The position numbers and the translations under genes were made by a program. Below are positions 1 through 4,908 of a stretch of 6,667 nt of DNA, piece after piece (position 1 is the first letter of the stretch; every line of letters starts with the position of its first letter). The notes beneath the pieces were generated by a model. It was not told where the DNA came from, searched no databases, and worked only from the letters and a program-made list of their open reading frames with translations. The stretch comes from RGIG8782 sp017475895 (GTDB lineage Bacteria; Pseudomonadota; Alphaproteobacteria; Rickettsiales; UBA1997), in the NCBI GenBank assembly GCA_947167315.1, contig CAMVHP010000048.1, forward strand, positions 1 to 6,667, written 5' to 3'.

Positions 1-161
1 CATATATGTAAACTTTTATATACTTATCCCATATATCCAACTGACTTTTTCCCACAGAAAATATGTGTTTTTAGAAGCGCAGATTTTTTTTGAGATATGC
101 CATATAGGAAAAATAGAGAACTGTATAGAATATAGAATGTTTCCGACCGACCATTTCCTGC

Positions 162-198
162 GGACTGGGGTTTTTGGGAAAAGTCCTTATTTTTTTTA
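162..198 (+). terminator. possible plus-strand terminator
   Basis: GGACT (162-166) can pair with AGTCC (182-186), followed by TTATTTTTTTT. The stem is only 5 base pairs with a 15-base loop, so it is weak by itself. The long T-run supports a rightward transcript ending here, coming from left of the window. Confidence 0.3.
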
Positions 199-285
199 CT
201 GACTATGAGAAGGAGCCGCCGCCCACAGTTGATAGAGCTTGGGTGCTACCACCCATAGCCATATACCCATATATGCCTCTTAATA

Positions 286-361
286 CAAATTTTAGGAAAA
301 TTTTGAACCAATCCTGCGACCAAATATGGGCGAAAATGGGTCATTTTTGGGCTATTTTGGG
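286..361. repeat. helically phased A/T tracts and GGG triplets
   Basis: GGG triplets on the plus strand fall at 328-330, 338-340, 349-351 and 359-361, spaced 10, 11 and 10 bases, each preceded by a run of A/T. Just upstream, AAATTTT and AAAATTTT lie about 11 bases apart (286-304). This is one-helical-turn phasing, expected to give intrinsic curvature or a row of same-face protein contacts. Function unknown. Confidence 0.55.
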
Positions 362-371
362 TGTCCCAGTT

Positions 372-400
372 TTGACATGTTTCTAGCCATAATATATGTT
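372..400 (+). promoter_or_regulatory. candidate plus-strand promoter (upstream of tandem pair)
   Basis: TTGACA (372-377), 17-base spacer, TATGTT (395-400). Weak -10. It is 36 bases upstream of the second candidate and directly downstream of phased G-triplet DNA at 321-361. Confidence 0.3.
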
Positions 401-407
401 GGAATTC

Positions 408-436
408 TTGACATACAGTTTTTTGGGTGTTAAACT
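408..436 (+). promoter_or_regulatory. candidate plus-strand promoter
   Basis: TTGACA (408-413), 17-base spacer, TAAACT (431-436). The -35 box is perfect and the -10 is weak. It points rightward, against all genes in the window, and no plus-strand gene follows; any transcript would be antisense to 507-845. Confidence 0.35.
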
Positions 437-455
437 GAATGACTGGGGATGACTA

Positions 456-491
456 TAAAAAGAGAGGGACCATAGTCAAAGACCAGGTCCC
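456..491 (-). terminator. intrinsic terminator ending the 2243-507 gene group
   Basis: On the minus strand GGGACC (486-491) pairs with GGTCCC (466-471), with an inner GTC/GAC stem, followed by TCTCTTTTT. The U-tract is interrupted near the stem, so termination may be less efficient than at the others. It lies 15 bases after the stop of 507-845. Confidence 0.75.
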
Positions 492-506
492 ATAGAGAGG
501 TAATAG

Positions 507-845
507 TTATTTGAAATCGGAATTAGCGGCTTTTATTTTAGATTTCATTTGATGATTCTTAATTTCTTTAAGAGAATCATAGAATTGTTTTTGAAGTGTA
601 TTTAATTGTTTATTAATAATATCAAGGATATTATCTTGATATAGGTCATAAGAAGTTACACCTGCATAGGAAATAGTATTATAATCTTGTTGATATACAG
701 TTTCGGCTATTTGAACTGTTTGTTCTTGATAGAACCAGAGTAAGGCACCATTAGTTTCATAAGTAGTCGGGAAGATATAATACCCATAATGTTCATCATA
801 TTCGGCATCATATTTAAGTAATAGTTCTTTTATCTTTTCTATCAT
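507..845 (-). CDS. small unknown protein, DFK tail (second of a coupled pair)
   Basis: A 112-residue protein of unknown function, starting at an ATG that overlaps the preceding TGA (ATGA), with AAGGAC as ribosome binding site; translation is presumably coupled. N-terminal helix (MIEKIKELLLKYDAEYDE), aromatic beta-like middle (YGYYIFPTTYETNGALLWFYQEQT, shown here only in outline, residues about 20-45), Tyr/Gln-rich segment to about 70, then a long C-terminal helix (ILDIINKQLNTLQKQFYDSL, KEIKNHQMKSKIK). It ends in NSDFK; here the Asp-Phe codons are not constrained by a ribosome binding site. It is the last gene before the terminator at 456-491. No signal peptide or membrane segment. Confidence 0.82.
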   Translation of the reverse strand: MIEKIKELLLKYDAEYDEHYGYYIFPTTYETNGALLWFYQEQTVQIAETVYQQDYNTISYAGVTSYDLYQDNILDIINKQLNTLQKQFYDSLKEIKNHQMKSKIKAANSDFK

Positions 846-1174
846 GAGAAGTCCTTATTTAATTCTTCTATTTGTTTATCATTATTAAGTTGTTTAAGGA
901 TTTTTTCTTTATGATTTACTCGTTCTAGTACATAATCAATTTGTTTTTCTATAATAGAAACATCTTCGGGTTTATAAGTAAAAGAATAACAAAAATAGAT
1001 ATGAGCTTGTTCGTAATCAATATCTTGTGCTACTTTGATATTATCATCATCCAAAGAAATAAGATAGCCTGAGAATTGGATTTGAGTAGATTTAGGCACA
1101 GCTATACCTAATGCATCAAATTCTTTTAAATCGTATTTCTGTATAAGATATTGATACGTTTCTTTAACAGTCAT
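842..1174 (-). CDS. small unknown protein, DFS tail (first of a coupled pair)
   Basis: A 110-residue protein of unknown function. The start ATG at 1174 has AGGAAAC at good spacing. A short helix (TVKETYQYLIQKYDL) is followed by a probable beta region (residues about 20-68, IQFSGYLISLDDDNIKVAQ, AHIYFCYSFTYK) and a C-terminal charged helix (about 70-108, IIEKQIDYVLERVNHKEKIL, KQIEELNKDFS). It ends in Asp-Phe-Ser, and the Lys-Asp codons (AAGGAC) double as the ribosome binding site of the next gene, with which it shares an ATGA overlap. Length, order of parts and tail resemble the product of 507-845, and it may be a diverged paralogue of it. There is no clear promoter of its own. Confidence 0.82.
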   Translation of the reverse strand: MTVKETYQYLIQKYDLKEFDALGIAVPKSTQIQFSGYLISLDDDNIKVAQDIDYEQAHIYFCYSFTYKPEDVSIIEKQIDYVLERVNHKEKILKQLNNDKQIEELNKDFS

Positions 1175-1231
1175 GTATGTTTCCTGGGCATATAAGGTTA
1201 GATAATGAGAATGTATTAGTTAATGGGTTAC

Positions 1232-1254
1232 TGGGCAGTGTACGTCAATTACTG
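1232..1254 (-). other. inverted repeat in the leader of 842-1174
   Basis: In the 88-base gap after the nucleotidase, GGCAGT and ACTGCC form a 6-base-pair stem around an 11-base loop containing TTGACG. There is no U-tract, so it is not an intrinsic terminator. No good -10 lies 16-18 bases downstream of the TTGACG, so it is not a clear promoter either. It could be an operator or an RNA-processing hairpin. Confidence 0.4.
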
Positions 1255-1262
1255 CCAAGTAC

Positions 1263-1721
1263 TTAGCCAATAACATCTAATATATCACTTAGTTGCGTAT
1301 CTTTGGTAAATAGCACAGCTTTCTCACCAACCATCTTATAATTGGCTACATTCTCGGGCTTATCATCTACTAGGATAGAGTCCTTTATGGCAAACTTATG
1401 TTTCATATTACCATTACGAACAATGATGATATTCTTCTTTGGGATATTGGGTAGATACTTCTGTAACCATTCTCTCTTACCCTGCTTTCCGCAATCAAGA
1501 TGAACTGCGGAAAAGATACCCACATCATAACCGAGTTTAGCAACCTGGTTAATAAGGTCTAATCCCTGTTGAATGGGATTCATATCGGCCCAAAAGGATT
1601 TACCGATTTCTTCCATTTTCTTCCAGTTACACTTGTGAATGTCGGGCTTCCAACAATCAAGTTCATCACAACGGGCTTCAAAGTCACAAAGAACCCCATC
1701 CATATCAAAATAAATCGTCAT
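1263..1721 (-). CDS. 5'(3')-deoxyribonucleotidase-like HAD phosphatase
   Basis: A 152-residue HAD-superfamily phosphohydrolase, closest by motif and length to 5'(3')-deoxyribonucleotidases, which remove phosphate from deoxynucleoside monophosphates in the cytoplasm. Motif I is YFDMDGVLCDF with nucleophile Asp6 and acid/base Asp8. Motif II is the hydrophobic strand ending in Ser71 (VGIFSAVH). Conserved Lys candidates lie at 107-113 (MKHKFAIK). Motif IV is ILVDDKPENV with metal-binding Asp119 and Asp120. All catalytic positions are present and the compact cap fits the family. The start ATG at 1721 has AAGAGG eight bases upstream. In phages such enzymes are thought to reshape nucleotide pools or aid salvage; the exact substrate is not shown by sequence. 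No terminator follows, so the two downstream genes are probably co-transcribed. Confidence 0.9.
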   Translation of the reverse strand: MTIYFDMDGVLCDFEARCDELDCWKPDIHKCNWKKMEEIGKSFWADMNPIQQGLDLINQVAKLGYDVGIFSAVHLDCGKQGKREWLQKYLPNIPKKNIIIVRNGNMKHKFAIKDSILVDDKPENVANYKMVGEKAVLFTKDTQLSDILDVIG

Positions 1722-1743
1722 ATAATAACCTCTTTTTAGAAAT

Positions 1744-1772
1744 AATATAGTTAATGTTTAACCTTTTGTCAA
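1744..1772 (-). promoter_or_regulatory. sigma70-like promoter for the nucleotidase operon
   Basis: TTGACA (1767-1772), 17 bases, TATATT (1744-1749) on the minus strand, again with CTA before the -35 box. It sits directly after the stop of the preceding gene with no terminator between, so it adds to transcription from the promoter at 2276-2304. Confidence 0.88.
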
Positions 1773-1781
1773 TAGTGCCAA

Positions 1782-2243
1782 TTAAATGTTCTTCAAAGCA
1801 GTTTCCATTCGCTTCTTCAAATCATTCATAGCAACCTTATAGTTTTCCATAATAGGCTGCATGCGTTCAATGTATTCCAGGATTTCATAGCGGTCCTGGT
1901 CATCTTCCGGCGGAATGGTGAGATAACCACGAAGGCCATTCAAACCTGCTTCCACAAGGTGATTCACATTCGGGTTATGGCTCTTTTGGAACATTTCATT
2001 GTTGAGCAGGATAACGGGAGTCACCCAATTTTCACGATGAACTCGGTCAAATTCTACATCCCACATATCGGAAATATGATAGTCGGTAGCATTGTTCTTT
2101 GCGTATTCTGCTTCAAGCATTTTAATAAGAATGGGGGAAGTCTGTTCTACACAGAGAACGCGGCAATCATTAACATCCTTATCCCATTCAGCATGGAGGG
2201 TTTCATAGTTGGCGAGATTGTAGAGAGCGGTGTTGTTAATCAT
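1782..2243 (-). CDS. unknown 153-residue acidic helical protein
   Basis: A 153-residue protein of unknown function. The start ATG at 2243 has AGAGGT with a 7-base gap. The sequence is rich in Asn, Glu, Asp and Met: an N-terminal part with possible strands and helices (CRVLCVEQTSPILIKMLEAE at about 27-46), a central segment with many charged and aromatic residues (ISDMWDVEFDRVHRENW), and a C-terminal helix pair (about 116-152, RYEILEYIERMQPIMENYK, then NDLKKRMETALKNI) that may be a coiled coil. No signal peptide, membrane segment or catalytic motif is visible. No terminator follows: the next promoter's -35 box begins nine bases after the stop, so its transcript probably continues into the nucleotidase gene. 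Confidence 0.87.
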   Translation of the reverse strand: MINNTALYNLANYETLHAEWDKDVNDCRVLCVEQTSPILIKMLEAEYAKNNATDYHISDMWDVEFDRVHRENWVTPVILLNNEMFQKSHNPNVNHLVEAGLNGLRGYLTIPPEDDQDRYEILEYIERMQPIMENYKVAMNDLKKRMETALKNI

Positions 2244-2275
2244 AGTGTTACCTCTTGTTTTCGTTTACATATACA

Positions 2276-2304
2276 AATATAGTTAAAACTGCGTTATTTG
2301 TCAA
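2276..2304 (-). promoter_or_regulatory. sigma70-like promoter for 1782-2243
   Basis: TTGACA (2299-2304), 17 bases, TATATT (2276-2281) on the minus strand, preceded by CTA. It lies about 30 bases beyond the noncoding RNA terminator, so the downstream genes have independent initiation. The leader is about 26 bases and includes AAGAGGT before the start codon. Confidence 0.88.
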
Positions 2305-2336
2305 TAGTAAACTGCATATTTAATGTAAAAATTTAT

Positions 2337-2372
2337 AAACAAAATGCTCCCGTTGATGTAATCTCAGGGAGC
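2337..2372 (-). terminator. intrinsic terminator of the large noncoding RNA
   Basis: On the minus strand GCTCCC (2367-2372) pairs with GGGAGC (2346-2351), with an inner TGA/TCA extension, followed by ATTTTGTTT. The 5' arm can alternatively pair with a segment near the RNA's 5' end (2899-2907). Confidence 0.82.
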
Positions 2373-2968
2373 GGTTAAGGAGGTAACAACAATCAAATTC
2401 TTTGTTGGTTTATCGTGGATTTCCAACATTCCACACCGGGCTACCGGCTATGCGATTCAAAGATAAATCTCGGGGGATTCTCACCGCCATCGTCAGCTTG
2501 GTATTCTGCTGCACTAGAGTTATGCTACGAGATTCAAGAGCGCTGGGATTATCATATTGGTGCGTACACTGATATGTAATCCCTTGAATGTTTGCGTTTT
2601 AGTCTTGTCTGGCTCTACCCCAGATATTGCCGCTCACTGCGGAGTCCTATACTTGAACGATCAGACACGCAATCATTCTCAAGTTCTGTGGTATATCCTA
2701 ATCCATGTTAAGATAGACCAAAGAACTCCAGTGGTGCCTTTGCGAAGGGCACCGTGCCAAACTCGTGTATCTTTGTGTACTATGGTAGGGTTGCTATCCC
2801 ACTCGTTTCCGCCCGGCGTTTGGTCCCGCATCCTATTGCGACCCGGAAACTAATGACCATAATTAATTGAGCGGTGGACTATCTTCCTTCATACTAATCT
2901 CCCTAAGTGATGTGGTTTCTTGTTGGTAGATTTGAGAGCGAACCACTATAATTCTCTCATTCTCACAT
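2337..2968 (-). ncRNA. large structured noncoding RNA, about 630 nt (ROOL/GOLLD-like candidate)
   Basis: A stand-alone transcription unit with a consensus promoter, no convincing reading frame on either strand, and an intrinsic terminator. The interior is dense in complementary arms. Helices visible by eye (plus-strand positions): 2532-2589, a composite hairpin of about 21 base pairs in four segments capped by a UACG loop; 2806-2811 with 2844-2849, containing 2822-2825 with 2840-2843; 2733-2738 with 2748-2753; 2690-2699 with 2710-2719; 2651-2661 with 2672-2684; 2641-2647 with 2723-2729, closing a junction around the last two; 2608-2612 with 2620-2624; 2494-2497 with 2508-2511; 2466-2472 with 2528-2534; 2435-2439 with 2444-2448; and a possible pseudoknot at 2403-2434. 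It lacks the hallmarks I know for tmRNA, RNase P RNA, SRP RNA or self-splicing introns. Size, phage-like context and complexity fit the large ornate RNA classes such as ROOL or GOLLD; class membership is inference. Confidence 0.85.
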
Positions 2969-2973
2969 AAACA

Positions 2974-3002
2974 AATATAGTATATTCATTATGGTTTGTC
3001 AA
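2974..3002 (-). promoter_or_regulatory. strong promoter of the large noncoding RNA
   Basis: TTGACA (2997-3002), 17-base spacer, TATATT (2974-2979) on the minus strand, with ATTGACAA context as at the other promoters of this window. Predicted transcript start about 2966-2968. No start codon with a ribosome binding site and a useful frame follows; the transcript runs into the structured region. Confidence 0.88.
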
Positions 3003-3040
3003 TGGGTTTTAGCCAAAAACTGTGTAAAATAATGTTTACA

Positions 3041-3082
3041 TAAAAAGAACCGGCGAGCAGCACATCTGCAGCACCGGTTCAT
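3041..3082 (-). terminator. intrinsic terminator after 3108-3563
   Basis: On the minus strand GAACCGG and CCGGTTC form a 7-base-pair outer stem enclosing a smaller GCA/TGC hairpin, followed by TTTTT. A short TTCCC/GGGAA hairpin lies between the stop codon and this structure. It separates the protein gene from the noncoding RNA promoter immediately downstream. Confidence 0.85.
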
Positions 3083-3107
3083 GACGGAAATTCCCGTGTG
3101 GGAAAAT

Positions 3108-3563
3108 CTAACACATATTATCTTCGTTCAAATTATAACCCTTCAAAGATTGTAACTTCTCTGCGGCTTCTACCCCGTGTGGGCATTGGACCTTCAATTC
3201 ATGCATGAATTTCTTGAACATTTCATTATTGAACTGGATAATTCGGTCTACATGTTCTACACTGGTAGTATTGTAAGATTCATCAATAAGTACTCGTAAG
3301 GCTCGTTTCAAGGATAATGCACGACCATACGCATAAATGTAATTATCTTCATCAGCACACTTGGCTACTGTCTTTGCTAATAACAATTTAGATATGGTAT
3401 CTGGGTGTTTCTTTGATTCACAACCACGAACCTTAGAATTTTGATACTTGTATTCTAATTCATTGGTTGGAAGATTACTCATTAACCAAATTTCACACTT
3501 ACATTCTTTATTCTTATGAAAGAACATTACTTGGAACTTATTACCATTATATTCTACAATCAT
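3108..3563 (-). CDS. unknown 151-residue protein, read-through dependent
   Basis: A 151-residue protein with no family I can name. The start ATG at 3563 has AAAGGA six bases upstream. Residues 1-30 look like beta strands (MIVEYNGNKFQVMFFH, CKCEIWLMS). The middle (about 55-95) has the pattern DTISKLLLAKTVAKCADED then YAYGRALSLKRALRVLIDE, a layout I associate loosely with small uncharacterised phage proteins. The C-terminal part is helical. Seven Cys residues, several in pairs (ECKC, RGCES), might bind metal, but no standard zinc-binding spacing is clear. No promoter is visible between the preceding terminator and this start, so expression probably comes from read-through. It is followed by its own terminator. 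Confidence 0.83.
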   Translation of the reverse strand: MIVEYNGNKFQVMFFHKNKECKCEIWLMSNLPTNELEYKYQNSKVRGCESKKHPDTISKLLLAKTVAKCADEDNYIYAYGRALSLKRALRVLIDESYNTTSVEHVDRIIQFNNEMFKKFMHELKVQCPHGVEAAEKLQSLKGYNLNEDNMC

Positions 3564-3580
3564 ATTAAATCCTTTGAAAG

Positions 3581-3630
3581 AAAAAAGGGTAGTAGTGTTT
3601 TTCTACTACCCTTTAACCCAACCGGGGTTA
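3581..3630 (-). terminator. tandem hairpin and intrinsic terminator after 3643-4281
   Basis: On the minus strand GGGTAGTAG (3603-3611) pairs perfectly with CTACTACCC (3587-3595) across a 7-base loop, followed by TTTTTT (3581-3586): a strong intrinsic terminator. Just upstream a second small hairpin, TAACCC/GGGTTA (3625-3630 with 3614-3619), lies between the stop codon and the terminator. The next gene starts only 17 bases beyond the U-tract. Confidence 0.92.
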
Positions 3631-3642
3631 GCGGCTCTGTAA

Positions 3643-4281
3643 TTACTTACTTTCAGTCTTAACGGCAGGCTTGCGACCACGCTTCTTTGCGTTGATAGCA
3701 CGGTCAATGCGATGCAAACTACCACCTTCGGAGTGGATTTCGCCATTCACATAGAGCTTGCGACCAAACAAACGCTTGTGTCCATTCTTCATAGCCTTGA
3801 GATGACCAGCAATGTACTTGATTTCACCAATTTCGGGAATCTTACCTGTGGTTACACCATCAACTGTCTTAAATTCGTCCTGGTGGGTCTTGATGTATTC
3901 ACAAATCTTATGACCGGAATCAGCATCCCACTTTGCGAGCTTTTCACGAGGAACGGCAGTGCTAGTCAAACCGGAAACAATCTTATAAAGATATTCCTTC
4001 TTAAATTCACCCAATTCAACCTTCTGTTCCGCACCATCAACGATACGATAAAGATTACGCTTCTTGAATGTCTTGCCTGACTTACCAGTCTTTGCTTCCA
4101 AACGAACAAGATAATCATTTACCTTGTTATCTACTTCAATGTCCTTGAAACGCCAGGCGTTGTCGCCAACCTTTTCAATGGACTGCTTGTTGGTAGAAAC
4201 AATGTTCTTGAGCTTCATACCGAGAATTTCACGATTGCTCATTGGTGCCTTAACGGCGGTCTTTGTTGAATTTGTATTCAT
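3643..4281 (-). CDS. basic protein with C-terminal AT-hook-like motif
   Basis: A 212-residue, Lys-rich basic protein. The start ATG at 4281 has GGAG with an 8-base gap. The C-terminal tail AKKRGRKPAVKTESK contains RGRKP (residues 201-205), close to the AT-hook core Arg-Gly-Arg-Pro in a basic setting, a motif that binds the minor groove of AT-rich DNA. Upstream are a basic central part (residues about 56-85, LVRLEAKTGKSGKTFKKRNL) and a possible small beta unit (RLFGRKLYVNGEIHSEGG, about 170-187). Lacking any recognised enzyme motif, it could be a DNA-binding or nucleoid-type phage protein, or an RNA-binding one; that is inference from charge and the tail. It is a single-gene unit with strong signals at both ends. 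Confidence 0.87.
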   Translation of the reverse strand: MNTNSTKTAVKAPMSNREILGMKLKNIVSTNKQSIEKVGDNAWRFKDIEVDNKVNDYLVRLEAKTGKSGKTFKKRNLYRIVDGAEQKVELGEFKKEYLYKIVSGLTSTAVPREKLAKWDADSGHKICEYIKTHQDEFKTVDGVTTGKIPEIGEIKYIAGHLKAMKNGHKRLFGRKLYVNGEIHSEGGSLHRIDRAINAKKRGRKPAVKTESK

Positions 4282-4319
4282 AGTTTTTTCTCCATATAGT
4301 TAAATTGTTCAACATTGTA

Positions 4320-4348
4320 AATGTAAATTATTAGTTTACACTTGTCAA
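4320..4348 (-). promoter_or_regulatory. sigma70-like promoter for 3643-4281
   Basis: TTGACA (4343-4348), 17 bases, TACATT (4320-4325) on the minus strand. The bases before the -35 are CTA, giving CTATTGACAA as at two other promoters here. The leader is about 30 bases, with TATGGAG eight bases before the start codon. Confidence 0.82.
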
Positions 4349-4387
4349 TAGTTTCACTTCTTTATTTTGTTTCATTAAGAACTGCAT

Positions 4388-4417
4388 AAAAAGTCAAGAT
4401 TAAAGAGTAATCTTGAC
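4388..4417 (-). terminator. intrinsic terminator overlapping the end of 4400-4873
   Basis: On the minus strand GTCAAGATTA (4408-4417) pairs perfectly with TAATCTTGAC (4393-4402), a 10-base-pair stem with a CTCTT loop, followed by TTTTT (4388-4392). The upstream arm and loop are coding sequence for Val-Lys-Ile-Thr-Leu and the TAA stop lies in the downstream arm. Confidence 0.93.
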
Positions 4418-4873
4418 CTTATAAGACTTTGCTTCCTTATTCCCGTTAATTACATCTGTCAATCCCTTAACCAACTGGAACATCTTTTCGCGGGGAATCA
4501 AAAGCTCCAACTGTTTGTCATCACCAACATATCGGATATGGGAGAGTTCATCGTGATACTGCTTTTCGGCTTCTTCCAATGCTTTCTGTTCACGTTCCAA
4601 TTCGGCCTGTTGAGCTGCCTTGATTTCTTCAATCTTTGCTCTACGAGCCTTAATGTCATTTGCCAATTCAAATGCCTTATCACCATTCCACTTGGGTTCT
4701 TGATACACTGGTGTACCATTTGCCCAACAAGCATTAGCCTTTTCAGCTGGAACCTTCTTTGGTTCTCGCATTTCAGGGTCTAACTGTTCATAAAAACAAT
4801 TAGGAAATTCCGTTGACTTACCAGCAAGCAATTCAAGAATATCGTTAAGTGGAATAAATCTCATATTTTTCAT
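4400..4873 (-). CDS. unknown protein with central coiled coil
   Basis: A 157-residue protein of unknown function. The start ATG at 4873 follows AAGGAC with a 9-base gap; an alternative in-frame ATG lies three codons later. Residues 1-60 are a mixed N-terminal region (RFIPLNDILELLAGKS, then Pro- and Trp-containing NGTPVYQEPKWNGDKAFELA). Residues about 68-112 are a highly charged Ala/Glu/Lys/Gln helix (ARRAKIEEIKAAQQAELERE onward), a clear coiled-coil candidate that suggests oligomerisation. A small C-terminal domain follows (IRYVGDDKQLELLIPREKMFQLVKGL). It is a single-gene unit with a consensus promoter and its own terminator, suggesting high expression. The terminator stem begins inside the last codons. 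The longer minus-strand open frame at 4498-4734 is a shadow of the coiled-coil region. Confidence 0.87.
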   Translation of the reverse strand: MKNMRFIPLNDILELLAGKSTEFPNCFYEQLDPEMREPKKVPAEKANACWANGTPVYQEPKWNGDKAFELANDIKARRAKIEEIKAAQQAELEREQKALEEAEKQYHDELSHIRYVGDDKQLELLIPREKMFQLVKGLTDVINGNKEAKSYKVKITL

Positions 4874-4908
4874 AGTTTTTTTGTCCTTATTTTGAAGTTC
4901 TACACTAT

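Larger units (their letters stand above)
1..456. other. gene-free AT-rich intergenic region
   Basis: No convincing gene on either strand. The longest plus-strand frame (174-386) would need a TTG start without a ribosome binding site and has atypical composition. Contents: AT-rich DNA at 1-130 with repeated CCCATATAT-like words (27-36, 266-275), a T-run terminator candidate (162-198), a perfect GGGTG/CACCC hairpin at 241-254, phased A/T and GGG tracts (286-361), and two weak plus-strand promoter candidates (372-436). It may be a control region or an origin-like element; neither is shown. Confidence 0.5.

Noticed and set aside
1..75. DnaA-box-like words (TTATCCCAT, TTTTCCCACA)
   Set aside because: Each differs from TTATNCACA and they are not clustered in a regular array; too weak to call an origin.
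174..386. Plus-strand open frame of 70 residues
   Set aside because: It would start at TTG, lacks a ribosome binding site, has odd Pro/Trp-rich composition, and runs across phased intergenic repeats and a hairpin.
1205..1254. Promoter at the TTGACG in the gap before 842-1174
   Set aside because: No acceptable -10 lies 16-18 bases downstream; the nearest TA-rich hexamers are 20 or more bases away.
1959..2282. Plus-strand open frame of 107 residues
   Set aside because: Antisense shadow of the 1782-2243 gene, which has a consensus promoter and ribosome binding site.
2376..2384. Strong plus-strand Shine-Dalgarno sequence TAAGGAGGT
   Set aside because: No start codon follows within usable distance, so it is not a ribosome site for a plus-strand gene.
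2475..2485. Possible tRNA T-loop (GG, UGAGAAU, CC) on the minus strand
   Set aside because: No acceptor stem, anticodon arm or CCA can be built around it; at most it is a T-loop-like turn within the large RNA.
2630..2730. Group I intron core-like words (near GUUCAAGUAUAGGACUCC)
   Set aside because: The P, Q, R and S core elements could not be assembled in order, no interrupted gene flanks the region, and the unit has its own promoter and terminator.
2557..2853. Plus-strand open frame of 98 residues
   Set aside because: It lies opposite the structured RNA, has no ribosome binding site, and its Arg/Cys/Pro-rich product is unlike its neighbours; it is explained by GC-richer RNA stems.
3712..4080. 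Plus-strand open frame of 122 residues
   Set aside because: Antisense shadow of the basic protein gene at 3643-4281; no plus-strand signals.
4498..4783. Open frames on both strands inside 4400-4873
   Set aside because: Alternate-frame shadows of the repetitive Glu/Lys/Ala coiled-coil codons.
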